Positions 39,629 to 51,054 are shown, numbered from the stretch's first letter. The stretch: 64,000 nucleotides of DNA from Chitinophagaceae bacterium (GCA_020847395.1 JADLCD010000040.1:46738-110737), one strand, 5' to 3'. Numbers and translations are program-made. Notes: generated by a model from the sequence alone, not told the origin.

Positions 39629-41080
39629 ATGAGCGGAAAACCGTACACATACAGTATTTTTTTCGCACTATTGTTTATCCTTGCCATTATAACAGATTGG
39701 TACAAAGAGATTTCCCTATGCCTTTTTGTTTCATTGCTTATTCTTATGCTTGATAAGTTAGGTAAGGGTACTGTGCTTAGAGAAATGATATCATTGTTTG
39801 CCTGCTTTATTTGCCTTGTAATGCCGCTATTAGGTTATACTGTTTATAATAAGGAAAATGCGTTGGCGCAGCTTTGGGTAAGATTTATGCCTGTTCCGGA
39901 AAGTAACTATTTTTCATTTGCATTACCCGCACTCTGTGCCTTTAATCTTTCTTTGTGCTGGCCAATTAATGGCAAAAACTATAGCGATGAAGGAATAAAA
40001 CTATTTGCCGCAATTGAGAAAATAAAGTTATCTCTTAGGCGAATACCCCGTATAGGACTATTTCTTATGATTACAGGAGTTGTAACTTTTTTGTTTATAG
40101 AAATGGTACCCACAGTGTTGAAATTTATTGTTACCCTTATATATTTTACTTCTTTTGCCGGGTTAATGTACGTTTATTTTTCTCCTGGATTTCGAAATAA
40201 AACTCTATTGATTATTCTATTTGCCATTTTTATTGTTGGTAATGCTATCCGTTCCGGAATGTTCACCATCGTTGCCTATATGGGTATTACAATTTTTTCT
40301 GTGCTCTTCATAGGTCAAAAAACGACACTTTTAAAAAAAGTATTTATGTTTCTTTTAGGCGCCACATCTCTGTTAATGATACAAAGCGTAAAACAAGCAT
40401 ATCGTAAAGTGGTGTGGAAAGAAAATTTTGCTGGTAATAAAGCCGTATTGTTTGCAAATTTGATGGCCGACAGAATTACATCAACTGAAAACCTTATATC
40501 TCCCGATAATTTCTTCCCCATATACTATCGTACCAACCAAGGGTTTAATATAGCGTTAGTTATGAAAAGGATTCCACGAGTGCAACCTTATGACAAAGGT
40601 AATAGGTTAGCAATCACATTTGCATCTTCTCTCGTTCCTCGTGTGTTGTGGCCGGACAAACCTGAAGCCGGCGGAAAATTTAATATGGAATATTATGCGG
40701 GAGTAAAATTACGAGGCTGGTCTACGAATGTAGGCCCGCTGGGCGAAGCTTATGGCAGCTTTGGCGTAACCGGGGGTATTATATTTATGTTTTTTCTTGG
40801 GGCATTTATTCGTTGGTCATATAAAATGGTTTTTGTGGTCGCTCAATCTGTTCCCTTAATAATATTATGGATACCTGTTTTATTTTACCAGGTAACTTAC
40901 TCTGCAGAGTCTGATACGCTTCAAATATTCAATTCTCTTTTTAAGTCTGCATTATTTATATGGATGTTGTATAAAATATTTCCGTCATGGTTTGGTGTTT
41001 TTAGATCCCAAAACCAAAGGAATAAAACCAACTCTTTCGCAAAGAAAACTTTTCCATCAACTCAGGCAGCAATAGAATAG
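39629..41080 (+). CDS. Wzy-like polysaccharide polymerase (putative)
   Basis: 483 aa polytopic membrane protein; large loop with LVPRVLWPDKPEAGGKFNMEYYAG...TNVGPLGEAYGSFGVTG. Confidence 0.65.
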   Translation: MSGKPYTYSIFFALLFILAIITDWYKEISLCLFVSLLILMLDKLGKGTVLREMISLFACFICLVMPLLGYTVYNKENALAQLWVRFMPVPESNYFSFALPALCAFNLSLCWPINGKNYSDEGIKLFAAIEKIKLSLRRIPRIGLFLMITGVVTFLFIEMVPTVLKFIVTLIYFTSFAGLMYVYFSPGFRNKTLLIILFAIFIVGNAIRSGMFTIVAYMGITIFSVLFIGQKTTLLKKVFMFLLGATSLLMIQSVKQAYRKVVWKENFAGNKAVLFANLMADRITSTENLISPDNFFPIYYRTNQGFNIALVMKRIPRVQPYDKGNRLAITFASSLVPRVLWPDKPEAGGKFNMEYYAGVKLRGWSTNVGPLGEAYGSFGVTGGIIFMFFLGAFIRWSYKMVFVVAQSVPLIILWIPVLFYQVTYSAESDTLQIFNSLFKSALFIWMLYKIFPSWFGVFRSQNQRNKTNSFAKKTFPSTQAAIE

Positions 41081-41101
41081 TGTATTTTAAATCTTATACA
41101 G

Positions 41102-42268
41102 GTGCAGGCTGGAAATTATATTAACGCTGAAATTAATTGTGGGAATATTCCCTTTTCTGTCAATGTAAAATTATGGTTGATCAATACAAAGCTTTGTATT
41201 GAAAACAACATTTTGAAGTTTTTTATATGGCTATTATTCAAAAAACCTAATACTTATAAAAAAGTATTGATTTTTCGTACAGGTTCTTTGGGAGATTCTA
41301 TAAACGCTATTCCTTCTATTCAATCAGTTGTAGACTCTTACCCCGCTGCCAAAGTAGATATATTAACTAATGCGGGGAGAAAAAATTTAGTTGGCATTAG
41401 ATACCTAATTCCTGAAAATTTATATAGCGAAATTATTGACTATAACGAATTATCAAAAAAAGATTTGTTCAAGAGTTTAAAAAAAAGGAATTACGATCTT
41501 GTTATTCAGCTTCCACAAGTAGATGCTAACTTTTTAAGATTATTAAGGGACCTTCTCATTTTCAGTAGGATAGCAACCCAGGGAATGGGCTGGTTTATAA
41601 GTCAGACAACATGGTTCAGAAAAACACAGGCAAAATATTTAATTTTTGAAAATGAAAATAAACGACTTTTAAAATACCTGAAAACAAAAGGGCTTATTAC
41701 AAAAAATACTACTGCGAAATTAAATATTTCAAAGCAAGACAAAGAGTATGTACAAAAGTTAATTTCAAATTTTAACTTCGGCGCAGGTAAAAAAAAGATT
41801 AGCATTATTGTTGGAGCAAAACGTTCCCAAAACAGGTGGCCAATTGAATATTTTAAGAAAGTTGTGGATCATTTTTCCCGGCAGGTTGTAATAATATTAA
41901 TTGGCTCAAAAGAAGATCAAATATTAGCTATACCTTTAGTAGAAATTCCTGGCATTATTAATTTTTGTGGATTGTTAACGCCTATGCAAAGTGCAGCAAT
42001 GATAAGCCTTTGCGATGTTACATTGAGCAATGACACCGGCCCAATGCATATGTCATATGCAGTACAAACACCAACAATCGCTTTATTCAGTAGCAGAGAT
42101 TTACCAGGCAAATGGTATCCCCCTGAGGAAAATAATATAGTATTTAGGGCAAATGGAATAAAATGTGAGGCTTGTTTTAGTGAAATCTGCACAAACAATA
42201 TATGTATGCAGGCAATAAAGCCCGAAGATGTTATAACAGCTATTGAAAAGATAATACAAAAGAATTGA
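41102..42268 (+). CDS. Glycosyltransferase family 9 (heptosyltransferase-like)
   Basis: 388 aa; LIFRTGSLGDSINAIPSIQSV, VTLSNDTGPMHMSYAVQTPTIALFSSRD. Confidence 0.88.
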   Translation: MQAGNYINAEINCGNIPFSVNVKLWLINTKLCIENNILKFFIWLLFKKPNTYKKVLIFRTGSLGDSINAIPSIQSVVDSYPAAKVDILTNAGRKNLVGIRYLIPENLYSEIIDYNELSKKDLFKSLKKRNYDLVIQLPQVDANFLRLLRDLLIFSRIATQGMGWFISQTTWFRKTQAKYLIFENENKRLLKYLKTKGLITKNTTAKLNISKQDKEYVQKLISNFNFGAGKKKISIIVGAKRSQNRWPIEYFKKVVDHFSRQVVIILIGSKEDQILAIPLVEIPGIINFCGLLTPMQSAAMISLCDVTLSNDTGPMHMSYAVQTPTIALFSSRDLPGKWYPPEENNIVFRANGIKCEACFSEICTNNICMQAIKPEDVITAIEKIIQKN

Positions 42269-42339
42269 GGCTTACATCAACCATTTCAGGTATAATTATT
42301 GATTTATTCATTAACTGTTAGTTTTATATACTTTTTGTT

Positions 42340-43272
42340 TTGGTTAAGAAATTAAAAAAATATTATCAGTCAGCTGGTAAGCTTAATGCCTTGTTCTTTT
42401 TAACGGGAATTTTATTAGGGTTACTAATATTTTTTTACTCAGAAAACAGCTATGAGGATAAAATTTTTGAAGCCTTAGCAACAGATGTAATAAAACTGTC
42501 AGCACATGTTGATGAGAATGATGCTGATACAACAATAATAGCAAACAGCCTTCGTATTGTTCATAGCTCTTTACAAAGCAGGCAGGGATTGTTTTATGAT
42601 ATAGGAGGAATTAAAGCCGGTATCATAAGGCCTATAACCGTTGACCTTATGACAGCAGATGGTGAATGCGGAAGCTATGCTATCGTGTTAGCCAGACTTT
42701 TAAAAGAGCTGAATTACAATGTCAGGATGGTATTGATGAAAGTGGATGGAAAGTTCGGTGGACATATATTGTTAGAGGCCAAGAATAAAAACGGGTGGGT
42801 TGCACTTGATCCTTCTTATAACTTATATTTTAAACGCCCGGATGGTAAACTGGCAAGTTTTGATGATATTCAAACGAATTGGGATTTCTATAAGATGCAG
42901 GTGCCGCTAAACTATAACATGAAATACAGGTATGAGGATAAACAATATACTAACTGGAATAAGATTCCTGTATTTATGCCTGCAGCAAAAAAAGTTCTTG
43001 ACTGGGCAATGGGAAAAGAAAAGGCCGACGACATTTCTTTACGAGCTATTATGCTCCGGAAGTCCTATCTCTTTTTTACAGTAACATTAATTATTTTTTT
43101 AAGTGTTTTAAGTTATATGGTTTACTATATATACAGAAAACAAAAGCATAAAGCTATCGCAGTTCCTTCTAATGATGAAATGGCGGTTAGTTCAACTAAA
43201 AAACCTACCATAATAGCTTTTAATATCAATTCTAAAAATACAACAGAGAGCCTCCTCAAAGCTGAAGATTGA
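42340..43272 (+). CDS. Transglutaminase-like domain membrane protein
   Basis: 310 aa; TM near the N-terminus and near residue 245; GECGSYAIVLARLLKELNYNVRMV...GGHILLEAKNKNGWVALDPSYN fits a Cys-His-Asp transglutaminase-like triad. TTG start. Confidence 0.7.
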   Translation: MVKKLKKYYQSAGKLNALFFLTGILLGLLIFFYSENSYEDKIFEALATDVIKLSAHVDENDADTTIIANSLRIVHSSLQSRQGLFYDIGGIKAGIIRPITVDLMTADGECGSYAIVLARLLKELNYNVRMVLMKVDGKFGGHILLEAKNKNGWVALDPSYNLYFKRPDGKLASFDDIQTNWDFYKMQVPLNYNMKYRYEDKQYTNWNKIPVFMPAAKKVLDWAMGKEKADDISLRAIMLRKSYLFFTVTLIIFLSVLSYMVYYIYRKQKHKAIAVPSNDEMAVSSTKKPTIIAFNINSKNTTESLLKAED

Positions 43273-43317
43273 CCTTTTAGTCATTCTTCTTAACCCGAAA
43301 CAGGTTTCTAAATACTT

Positions 43318-45186
43318 ATGTGCGGTATAGCTGGCATTTTATACTTCAAGGCATCTTCCAGTCATAGTCCTGATTCCATCGTAAAAATGACTAACGCCCT
43401 CTCTCACAGAGGGCCGGATGCAGACGGCTTTTTTGTAGAAAATGAAATTTCCCTGGGACATAGAAGATTATCAATAATTGATCTTTCAATTGCAGCAAAT
43501 CAACCATTTATTGATCATTCCGGCAGGTATATAATGGTATATAATGGAGAAATGTATAACTACCAGGAGGTAAGAGCTAAATTGAAAGATTATCCCTTTA
43601 AAACATCGGGAGATACTGAAACACTTATAGCTGCATATGCCCAATGGGGTATTAAATGCATTGAGCAATTTAAAGGAATGTTTGCCTTTGCGATTTGGGA
43701 CAGGCAGGAAAAAGAACTTTGCATTGTAAGAGATAGGATGGGTGTTAAACCGCTTTATTATTATGTGGACGATGAAAAATTGTTGTTTGCTTCTGAAGTA
43801 AGATCCATTCTTGCAAGCGGTTTGGTTGATCGCAAAATCAGTAAAGAAGGGTTGTTTGAATATTTTTCATATCAATCAGTAAGCTATCCCCTTACTATAA
43901 TAGAAGGAATTAAACAACTGGAAGCTGGTTCTTATTTTACCATAAAAAACGGGGCTACAACAAAAAAGAATTATTGGAGTATAACAAATAAGAAAAATAA
44001 TTTTGAATATCCCAGTAAGAAGGTTGTCCAGAATAATATCAGCGACTTACTCATAAAATCTGTTCAACGAAGATTAGTAAGTGATGTGCCGGTTGGTGCT
44101 TTTCTATCCGGAGGAATAGATTCAAGTGTTGTTGTTGGATTAATGGCAACGGCGTGTAATGTACAACCCGCCACTTTTAATATTTCTTTCAGCGAAAAAG
44201 AGTACGATGAATCCGCTTATGCAGAAATAGTAGCAAAAAAATTTAATACCAATCATACAAAAATTAAATTATCTCCTACAGTAATGTTAGATGAGTTGGA
44301 GAATGCATTATCGGCAATGGATACGCCAAGCGGAGATGGCATAAACACCTTTGTTGTTTCTAAGGCAATCAGAAATGCCGGTATTAAAGTAGCGCTGTCT
44401 GGTATTGGCGGAGATGAATTATTTGCAGGGTATCCTATTTTTAATCAGTTTCAAAAGCTGCACGCTAAAAAGGGGATGTGGAAGAATACCGGATTGATCA
44501 GAAAAATTGCGGCGGCGCTAATGCCAGCTAAGCAATTTTCGAATAAAAAATACCGGATGCAGCAGTTATTAAACTGCTCTTCACCCGAAATAGAAGAGAT
44601 TTATCCTGTACTCCGGCAGATTTTATCGTCCAAACTTATTCATGAATTACTAAATATCCCTCAAATAAATACTACGGCCCTGCAGGATAAACTTTTATCT
44701 GTAAAATCAGATTTGCACCACCTTCCTGTATTAAGCCAGGTATCTGCCGCAGAATATTTGGGATATACACAACATACATTGCTGAAAGATACCGACCAGA
44801 TGAGCATGGCCGTTGCACTGGAAGCAAGAGAACCATTTTTTGACACTGACCTGGTTGAATATGTATTGGGAATACCCGATCAGTTTAAACAACCGGTTTA
44901 TTCCAAAAGCTTGTTAGTAGAATCTGTAAAACCATTACTTCCGGATGAAATTGTTTTCAGAAAAAAGCAGGGATTTGTATTTCCCTGGGAGTTATGGATG
45001 AAAAAAGAGTTGAGATCGTTTTGTGAAACAAGGATTAATAAAATGAGTGAAAGAGCGTATTTTAAACCCTCCATGTTAAAATTATACTGGCAAAGATTCC
45101 TGAATAATGATCCGGCTATTCGCTGGGCTGATATATGGCTCTTTGTTGTATTGGAATATTGGCTTGAAAAGAATGGAGTTGATTAA
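43318..45186 (+). CDS. asnB: Asparagine synthase (glutamine-hydrolysing) family
   Basis: 622 aa; MCGIAGILYFKAS, SHRGPDADG, AFLSGGIDSSVVVGL. Confidence 0.95.
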   Translation: MCGIAGILYFKASSSHSPDSIVKMTNALSHRGPDADGFFVENEISLGHRRLSIIDLSIAANQPFIDHSGRYIMVYNGEMYNYQEVRAKLKDYPFKTSGDTETLIAAYAQWGIKCIEQFKGMFAFAIWDRQEKELCIVRDRMGVKPLYYYVDDEKLLFASEVRSILASGLVDRKISKEGLFEYFSYQSVSYPLTIIEGIKQLEAGSYFTIKNGATTKKNYWSITNKKNNFEYPSKKVVQNNISDLLIKSVQRRLVSDVPVGAFLSGGIDSSVVVGLMATACNVQPATFNISFSEKEYDESAYAEIVAKKFNTNHTKIKLSPTVMLDELENALSAMDTPSGDGINTFVVSKAIRNAGIKVALSGIGGDELFAGYPIFNQFQKLHAKKGMWKNTGLIRKIAAALMPAKQFSNKKYRMQQLLNCSSPEIEEIYPVLRQILSSKLIHELLNIPQINTTALQDKLLSVKSDLHHLPVLSQVSAAEYLGYTQHTLLKDTDQMSMAVALEAREPFFDTDLVEYVLGIPDQFKQPVYSKSLLVESVKPLLPDEIVFRKKQGFVFPWELWMKKELRSFCETRINKMSERAYFKPSMLKLYWQRFLNNDPAIRWADIWLFVVLEYWLEKNGVD

Positions 45187-46321
45187 GAAAAAGAAAATTC
45201 TCGTTTTTACAGACTGGTACAAACCTGGTTTCAAAGCCGGAGGTCCGATAAGATCCTGTGTAAACTTTTCAGATAACATGAACCGGGATTATGATGTTTT
45301 TGTATTTACAACCGACCGTGATCTCGGCGAAACCCAACCCTATATTAATGTTGAACGCGATAAATGGATCAGCAGAGAAGGTATAACTATTTTATATGCT
45401 TCGCCCTCATTTCTGACATGGAAAAATACCAGAAAGATTTTTAATGAGATCAAGCCCGATTATGTTTATATAAACAGTATGTATTCGCGATATTTTACCA
45501 TCTATCCTTTATTAATAAAATGGCTGGGACTAACAGATACTAATGTTATTCTTGCTCCAAGAGGAATGCTAAAAAAAACTGCATTACAGTTTAAGGCAAC
45601 CAGGAAAAAGATTTTTTTATTTTTATTCAAAGTTTTATGCATTCACAAGCAAGTTGTGTTTCATGCAACCGACAGCACAGAAATAGTAGATATAAAGGCA
45701 ACATTTGGTTCCAATACAAAATGCAGCCGGGTATCTAATTTCCCTCCTCTTCAACAAGCCGCATTTAATTATATAGAAAAACAAAAAGGGTCATTAAAAA
45801 TTATTTTTGTGGGTCGTATACACCCGATAAAAAATCTTACTTTATTACTTGGTTATTTGAAAAATTTACATATAGAGGTTCTGTTTACAATTGTTGGTAC
45901 AATAGAAGATGAAACATATTGGAATAAATGTCAACAATTGATAAAATCATTCCCGGAAAACATTCAGGTTATATTTAAAAAAGACATTCCAAATACAGCT
46001 ATCGAAACTCTTATAGCAGATCATCATATTTTTGCGCTCCCAACGGAAGGCGAGAACTTTGGACATGCTATTTTCGAAGCGCTTTCGGTTGGCCGCCCGG
46101 TTTTAATAAGCGATCAAACACCGTGGAAAAATTTATCTAAGGTAAATGCCGGGTGGGACTTACCTTTAAGTGCGCCCGGGGCATTTGTTGATGTCTTAAA
46201 TAATGTTGCGGAAATGGATGATGAAGCATTTAAGATTTGGTGCAGGGGTGCATGGCAACTGGCCAATGATTATATTACAAAATCTGATCTTAAAAATCAG
46301 TATTTAAAACTATTTAGCTGA
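45173..46321 (+). CDS. Glycosyltransferase (GT4-like)
   Basis: MELIKKKKILVFTDWYKPGFKAGGPIRS...; LPTEGENFGHAIFEALSVGRPVLISD. Start chosen at ATG 45173; the ORF track start overlaps asnB. Confidence 0.88.
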   Translation: MELIKKKKILVFTDWYKPGFKAGGPIRSCVNFSDNMNRDYDVFVFTTDRDLGETQPYINVERDKWISREGITILYASPSFLTWKNTRKIFNEIKPDYVYINSMYSRYFTIYPLLIKWLGLTDTNVILAPRGMLKKTALQFKATRKKIFLFLFKVLCIHKQVVFHATDSTEIVDIKATFGSNTKCSRVSNFPPLQQAAFNYIEKQKGSLKIIFVGRIHPIKNLTLLLGYLKNLHIEVLFTIVGTIEDETYWNKCQQLIKSFPENIQVIFKKDIPNTAIETLIADHHIFALPTEGENFGHAIFEALSVGRPVLISDQTPWKNLSKVNAGWDLPLSAPGAFVDVLNNVAEMDDEAFKIWCRGAWQLANDYITKSDLKNQYLKLFS

Positions 46322-46322
46322 T

Positions 46323-48050
46323 ATGTATATTTTAGGAATAAATGCTTACCATGCAGATTCATCTGCCGCCATTTTTAAAGATGGTGAAATGATTGCTGCA
46401 ACAGAAGAAGAACGCTTTACCCGTGTTAAACATTGGGCCGGCTTTCCGGCTTTGGCAATACAATTTTGTTTAAAAGAAGCCGGCATCTGTTTAAACAAGG
46501 TAGATTATATCACAATTGGCAGAGATACCAATGCCAAGTTGATGAAGAAGGTTGGTTATCTTCTGGCTAATCCATCTCTTGTAAGCGGTGCTATTAAAAG
46601 ATATCAAAACGCTAAAGAGGTTACAAGTCTTGAAGAGGAGTTTAAAAAAATTGATGCCTCTGTTGATTATAAAGCACTAAAGAAAAAGATAAAAAATATT
46701 GAGCATCATCGCAGCCATTTAGCCTCTGCTTTTTTTGCTTCGCCTTTTGAAGAGGCTGCGTTGCTTTCTATTGACGGTTCTGGCGATTTTACAACAACCA
46801 TGATTGGTATTGGCAGAAAAAATAAAATTGAAGTATTGGATAGTGTTGATTTTCCTGTTTCCTGTGGATTATTTTATACTGCTTTTACACAGTTTCTTGG
46901 TTTCCCGCATTATGGTGATGAGTATAAAGTGATGGGCTTAGCTCCTTATGGTGAGCCAAAGTATGTAGATAAGGTTAAAGAAGTACTTACTTTTTTGCCG
47001 GATGGTTTATACACGTGGAAATCAGAATATTTTATTCCGCCCACCAAAGCCGGGTTTAAGTATGAAAATAATATACCTTATGTTGGCAATCTTTTTTCAG
47101 AAAAATTTATAGAAGCTTTTGGTCAGCCACGTAAAAAAGAAGAGGAGCTTACACAATATCATAAAGACCTTGCTACTTCTGTTCAACGTGTTACTGAAGA
47201 ATTGATATTTTATATTCTCAAAAAATTAAGGGAAAGAACAGGGCTGGAGAACGTTTGTATAGCCGGCGGAGTGGCACAAAATTCTGTTGCGAATGGTAAA
47301 GTGGCTGAAGCAACCGGCTTTAAAAATGTATATATTCCTTCTGCAGGTCACGATGCCGGCATTTCTATGGGGTCAGCACTATATCTTTATAATCATGTAT
47401 TAGATCAGCCACGAGCTAAACCTATTTGGTCTGCCTATACCGGAAGCAGGTTTACTAATGATGAAATTGAAGAATTTCTCCAGTCAAGAAATATCAACTA
47501 CAAAAAACTACCCGACGAAGAGTTGTTTGAAGTAGTTACAGAAAAGCTGATTGAACCCGGAGTTGTAGGCTGGTTTAATGGAAGAGCAGAGTTCGGCCCC
47601 CGTGCATTAGGAGCAAGGTCTATAATTGCTGATCCGCGAAATTCAAAAGCAAAAGATCTGCTTAACTTAAAAATAAAGAGAAGGGAAAGTTTCAGGCCTT
47701 TTGCTCCTTCTATTTTGAAGGAATATACAGAAGAATTTTTTACAAAAAATGATGAAGTGCCTTTTATGGAAAAAGTATTTCCAATAAAGAAAGAAAAGCA
47801 TGCTTTAATTCCGGCTGTAACGCATGTAGATGGTACAGGTAGATTGCAAACGGTTGACAGGAATGTTTCTCCAAGATATTATGGTTTAATAGAAGCATTT
47901 AGAAAAAAAACGGGAGTACCCATTTTGTTGAATACATCTTTCAATGAAAATGAGCCGATAGTAAATACGCCTGCAGAGGCTCTGGATTGTTTTTTAAGAA
48001 CACAAATGGACATGCTGGTTTTGGAAAATTGTGTAATTGAAAGGAAATGA
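46323..48050 (+). CDS. NodU/CmcH-type carbamoyltransferase
   Basis: 575 aa; [66 protein letters not shown]. Confidence 0.94.
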   Translation: MYILGINAYHADSSAAIFKDGEMIAATEEERFTRVKHWAGFPALAIQFCLKEAGICLNKVDYITIGRDTNAKLMKKVGYLLANPSLVSGAIKRYQNAKEVTSLEEEFKKIDASVDYKALKKKIKNIEHHRSHLASAFFASPFEEAALLSIDGSGDFTTTMIGIGRKNKIEVLDSVDFPVSCGLFYTAFTQFLGFPHYGDEYKVMGLAPYGEPKYVDKVKEVLTFLPDGLYTWKSEYFIPPTKAGFKYENNIPYVGNLFSEKFIEAFGQPRKKEEELTQYHKDLATSVQRVTEELIFYILKKLRERTGLENVCIAGGVAQNSVANGKVAEATGFKNVYIPSAGHDAGISMGSALYLYNHVLDQPRAKPIWSAYTGSRFTNDEIEEFLQSRNINYKKLPDEELFEVVTEKLIEPGVVGWFNGRAEFGPRALGARSIIADPRNSKAKDLLNLKIKRRESFRPFAPSILKEYTEEFFTKNDEVPFMEKVFPIKKEKHALIPAVTHVDGTGRLQTVDRNVSPRYYGLIEAFRKKTGVPILLNTSFNENEPIVNTPAEALDCFLRTQMDMLVLENCVIERK

Positions 48051-48078
48051 ACCGATAAAAATTATTGAGAAAAACAGA

Positions 48079-49131
48079 ATGAAAAAAATTCTTATAACAG
48101 GCTCCTCCGGACTAATTGGTTCAGAAGTCTGCGTTTTTTTTGCAAACAAAGGTTGGGAAATTCATGGAGTTGATAATAATCAGCGGGCTATATTTTTTGG
48201 TAATCAGGGGGATACCCGATGGAACCAGCAGCGATTAGAAACAACTTTGAAAAACTTTCACCACCATGAAATTGATATTCGTAACCGGGAGGGGATTATA
48301 AAATTGATAGCCGAAATAGCCCCCGATGCTATTGTTCATACTGCTGCACAACCGAGCCATGACAGGGCTGCCGCGATTCCATTTGAAGATTTTGATACGA
48401 ATGCCGTAGGTACCTTTAACTTGCTTGAAGCAACCCGCCGCTATAGTACAAATATTCCATTCGTGCATATGTCTACCAATAAAGTATATGGCGATGCGCC
48501 CAACGAGATAGCTATGAAGGAATTAGAAACACGTTGGGATTATGCAGATGATGCATATTCAAATGGTATTTCGGAAACGTTCAGGATTGATCAGTCAAAG
48601 CATTCGCTTTTTGGGGCATCAAAAGTATCTTCCGATATTTCTGTACAGGAATATGGACGATATTTTAACATGCCTACTGCTTGCTTGCGTGGAGGATGCC
48701 TTACCGGGCCTAACCATAGTGGCGTTGAATTACATGGATTTTTAAGTTATTTGATCCGTTGTAATCTTGAAGAAAAGCAGTATACTGTTTTTGGCTATAA
48801 AGGAAAACAGGTTAGAGATAATATACACTCATACGATGTTGCAAATTTTATTCATGAATTTATATCAGCCCCCAGGGTTGGCGAAGTATACAACATCGGA
48901 GGTGGAAAGGAAAATACCTGTTCTCTTATTGAAGCGTTTGATATTATATCTTCTATCTCGGGCAAGCCAATGCAATATAAATACGATTCTAATAATCGTA
49001 TAGGCGATCATATTTGCTATTATAGTGATCTTCGGAAAATGAAAGAACATTATCCAAAATGGGATATTACCAAAAACCTTCAGACAACATTTATGGAGAT
49101 ATATGAGTCATGGATGAAAAGAAACAAATAA
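48079..49131 (+). CDS. CDP-paratose 2-epimerase-like extended SDR
   Basis: [77 protein letters not shown]. Confidence 0.85.
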   Translation: MKKILITGSSGLIGSEVCVFFANKGWEIHGVDNNQRAIFFGNQGDTRWNQQRLETTLKNFHHHEIDIRNREGIIKLIAEIAPDAIVHTAAQPSHDRAAAIPFEDFDTNAVGTFNLLEATRRYSTNIPFVHMSTNKVYGDAPNEIAMKELETRWDYADDAYSNGISETFRIDQSKHSLFGASKVSSDISVQEYGRYFNMPTACLRGGCLTGPNHSGVELHGFLSYLIRCNLEEKQYTVFGYKGKQVRDNIHSYDVANFIHEFISAPRVGEVYNIGGGKENTCSLIEAFDIISSISGKPMQYKYDSNNRIGDHICYYSDLRKMKEHYPKWDITKNLQTTFMEIYESWMKRNK

Positions 49132-50261
49132 GCGTAACAATTGTAAATAAAAACTACCCTCCCAATCCGGGTATAACAGGAGAATCGGCTAATGAACTTG
49201 CCTCCTGGTTAATAGCACGGGGGTGTAAAGTAAAAACAATCCATACTGACGGACTTTATGCAGGTGGCTCAAGTGCTACAAATTCTGCCGGGGAATCAAT
49301 TACTTTAAAAAGTATTTATAATGGTAAGAATAAATTCATTCGCCTTGTTGCAAGTTTTATTGAGAGTTACAGGCTTATAAAAAAAGCGCGTGATTCTGGC
49401 GAAGGGCTTCGTATTATAATGACGGATCCGCCTTTTTTAATTTTCTGGAGTTCTTTATTATTAAAAAATAACACTTGGGCATATTGGAGTATGGACCTTT
49501 ATCCTGAAGCTTTTGTATCAGGCAACCTGGTTACAAAAAAAAACATTCTTTACAAACAATTTAAAAGAATTACCAGGAATAATCCGCCAACCTATCTTAT
49601 AGCATTAGGAGAACGTCAACTTAATTTTCTGCAAGCAGAATATAAATCCGGTATAAAAAGTAGTACGGTTTTGCCTTGTGGTATCAATACAAGTGATTTC
49701 AGCATAGTGATGACTAAGCCTGATTGGAAAAAAGATGACGGAAAAATATATATTGGTTATTGTGGAAATTTGGGAGAAGCTCACTCGGCAATGTTTGTTT
49801 TTAATGTTATAAGCTTTTTAGATCCTGAAAAATTTACCATGATACTCTCTGTATATGGCTCGAAAGCACAGCAAGTATTAAGCATTGCCCAAAATAAACC
49901 AGGTATAATTATTGTTCCTCGTGTTGAAAGATACCAATTGCCATTGATTGATGTACATATGGTTACGCTTTTGCCAAGATGGGATAATATATGTGTGCCA
50001 TCTAAGGCTGTAAGTGCAGTTTGCGAGGGTGGAACAATATTGTTCTGCGGTAGTAAGGATAATGATAATTGGTATTATTTGCAAAACGCGGGATGGTTTA
50101 TAGAGGATTCCGATACTATAGAAATCGCAGTAAAAAAATGGCTATCGGACATTTCAACTGACGAAATTCTTATAAAGAAAAAAGAGGCAAAAAAAATTGC
50201 TATAAATCTGCATCAAATTAAAAAGGAAGCGTTTATTCAAATAGAGTCATTTGCCAGTTGA
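49110..50261 (+). CDS. Glycosyltransferase (WbuB-like GT4)
   Basis: 383 aa; [51 protein letters not shown]. Confidence 0.8.
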   Translation: MDEKKQISVTIVNKNYPPNPGITGESANELASWLIARGCKVKTIHTDGLYAGGSSATNSAGESITLKSIYNGKNKFIRLVASFIESYRLIKKARDSGEGLRIIMTDPPFLIFWSSLLLKNNTWAYWSMDLYPEAFVSGNLVTKKNILYKQFKRITRNNPPTYLIALGERQLNFLQAEYKSGIKSSTVLPCGINTSDFSIVMTKPDWKKDDGKIYIGYCGNLGEAHSAMFVFNVISFLDPEKFTMILSVYGSKAQQVLSIAQNKPGIIIVPRVERYQLPLIDVHMVTLLPRWDNICVPSKAVSAVCEGGTILFCGSKDNDNWYYLQNAGWFIEDSDTIEIAVKKWLSDISTDEILIKKKEAKKIAINLHQIKKEAFIQIESFAS

Positions 50262-50313
50262 ACGCAGAGATTAAATAGTGAGCCATTAATTCTTAGTTTG
50301 TAATAAAATCTAT

Positions 50314-51054
50314 ATGTTCTCCTTCTTTAAAAAAAAGCAACCCGTGTTTTCCGGAGACCTGAGCATCCTGCATACAGATATGCACTCTCATCTTCTCCCT
50401 GGAATTGATGACGGCTCTCCGGATACAGATACATCTATAAAGTTAATTGAAGGATTAATGGAGTTAGGATATAAAAAATTTATTACTACTCCGCATTTAA
50501 TGATTGACCTCTACCCCAACAACAGGCAAACTATAACGAGCGCATACAATAAACTAACTGCCGAGCTGGAAAAAAGAAAAATGAATGTAGAAATAAAAGC
50601 CGCGGCAGAATATTTTCTTGATGATCACTTTGACAGTTTGCTTGAAAAAAAAGAGCCGCTGCTTACCATTAAAGACAACCTGGTACTGGTTGAATTTTCG
50701 TTTGCAAGCATTCCTTATGATTATAAACAAAAAATATTTCAAATACAGTTGAATGGATATAAACCTGTTCTCGCTCATCCTGAACGATATATTTACCTCC
50801 ATACAAAGCCAGAGATTTATGAAGAATTGCGGGATTTGGGTTGTTTGTTTCAGATAAACCTGCTTTCTCTTATTGGTTATTACGGCAAAAGCATTGCCCA
50901 GGCTGCTGATCGTCTTATTAAGAAAAAACAAATTGAGTTACTTGGCACAGACCTTCATCATGACAGGCATCTTAATAATCTTTTCAGAACAGAACTACTT
51001 CAAAAAGCAAATGAAATTGCAAATGCACTTCCACTGCTTAATGCGCAACTATAA
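50314..51054 (+). CDS. PHP-type tyrosine-protein phosphatase (CpsB/YwqE-like)
   Basis: 246 aa; LHTDMHSHLLPGIDDGSPDTDTS, ITTPHLM, PVLAHPERYIYL, LGTDLHHDRH. Confidence 0.92.
   Translation: MFSFFKKKQPVFSGDLSILHTDMHSHLLPGIDDGSPDTDTSIKLIEGLMELGYKKFITTPHLMIDLYPNNRQTITSAYNKLTAELEKRKMNVEIKAAAEYFLDDHFDSLLEKKEPLLTIKDNLVLVEFSFASIPYDYKQKIFQIQLNGYKPVLAHPERYIYLHTKPEIYEELRDLGCLFQINLLSLIGYYGKSIAQAADRLIKKKQIELLGTDLHHDRHLNNLFRTELLQKANEIANALPLLNAQL

Noticed and set aside
45107-45172. N-terminal extension of the glycosyltransferase at 45173 (ORF-track start 45107)
   Set aside because: It overlaps the asnB 3' end. The ATG at 45173, giving MELIKKKKILVFTDWYKPG, is the natural start.
12841-51054. Invertible-promoter (phase-variation) control like that of Bacteroides capsule loci
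   Set aside because: I saw no clear inverted repeats flanking the promoter-like sites and no recombinase gene in the window.
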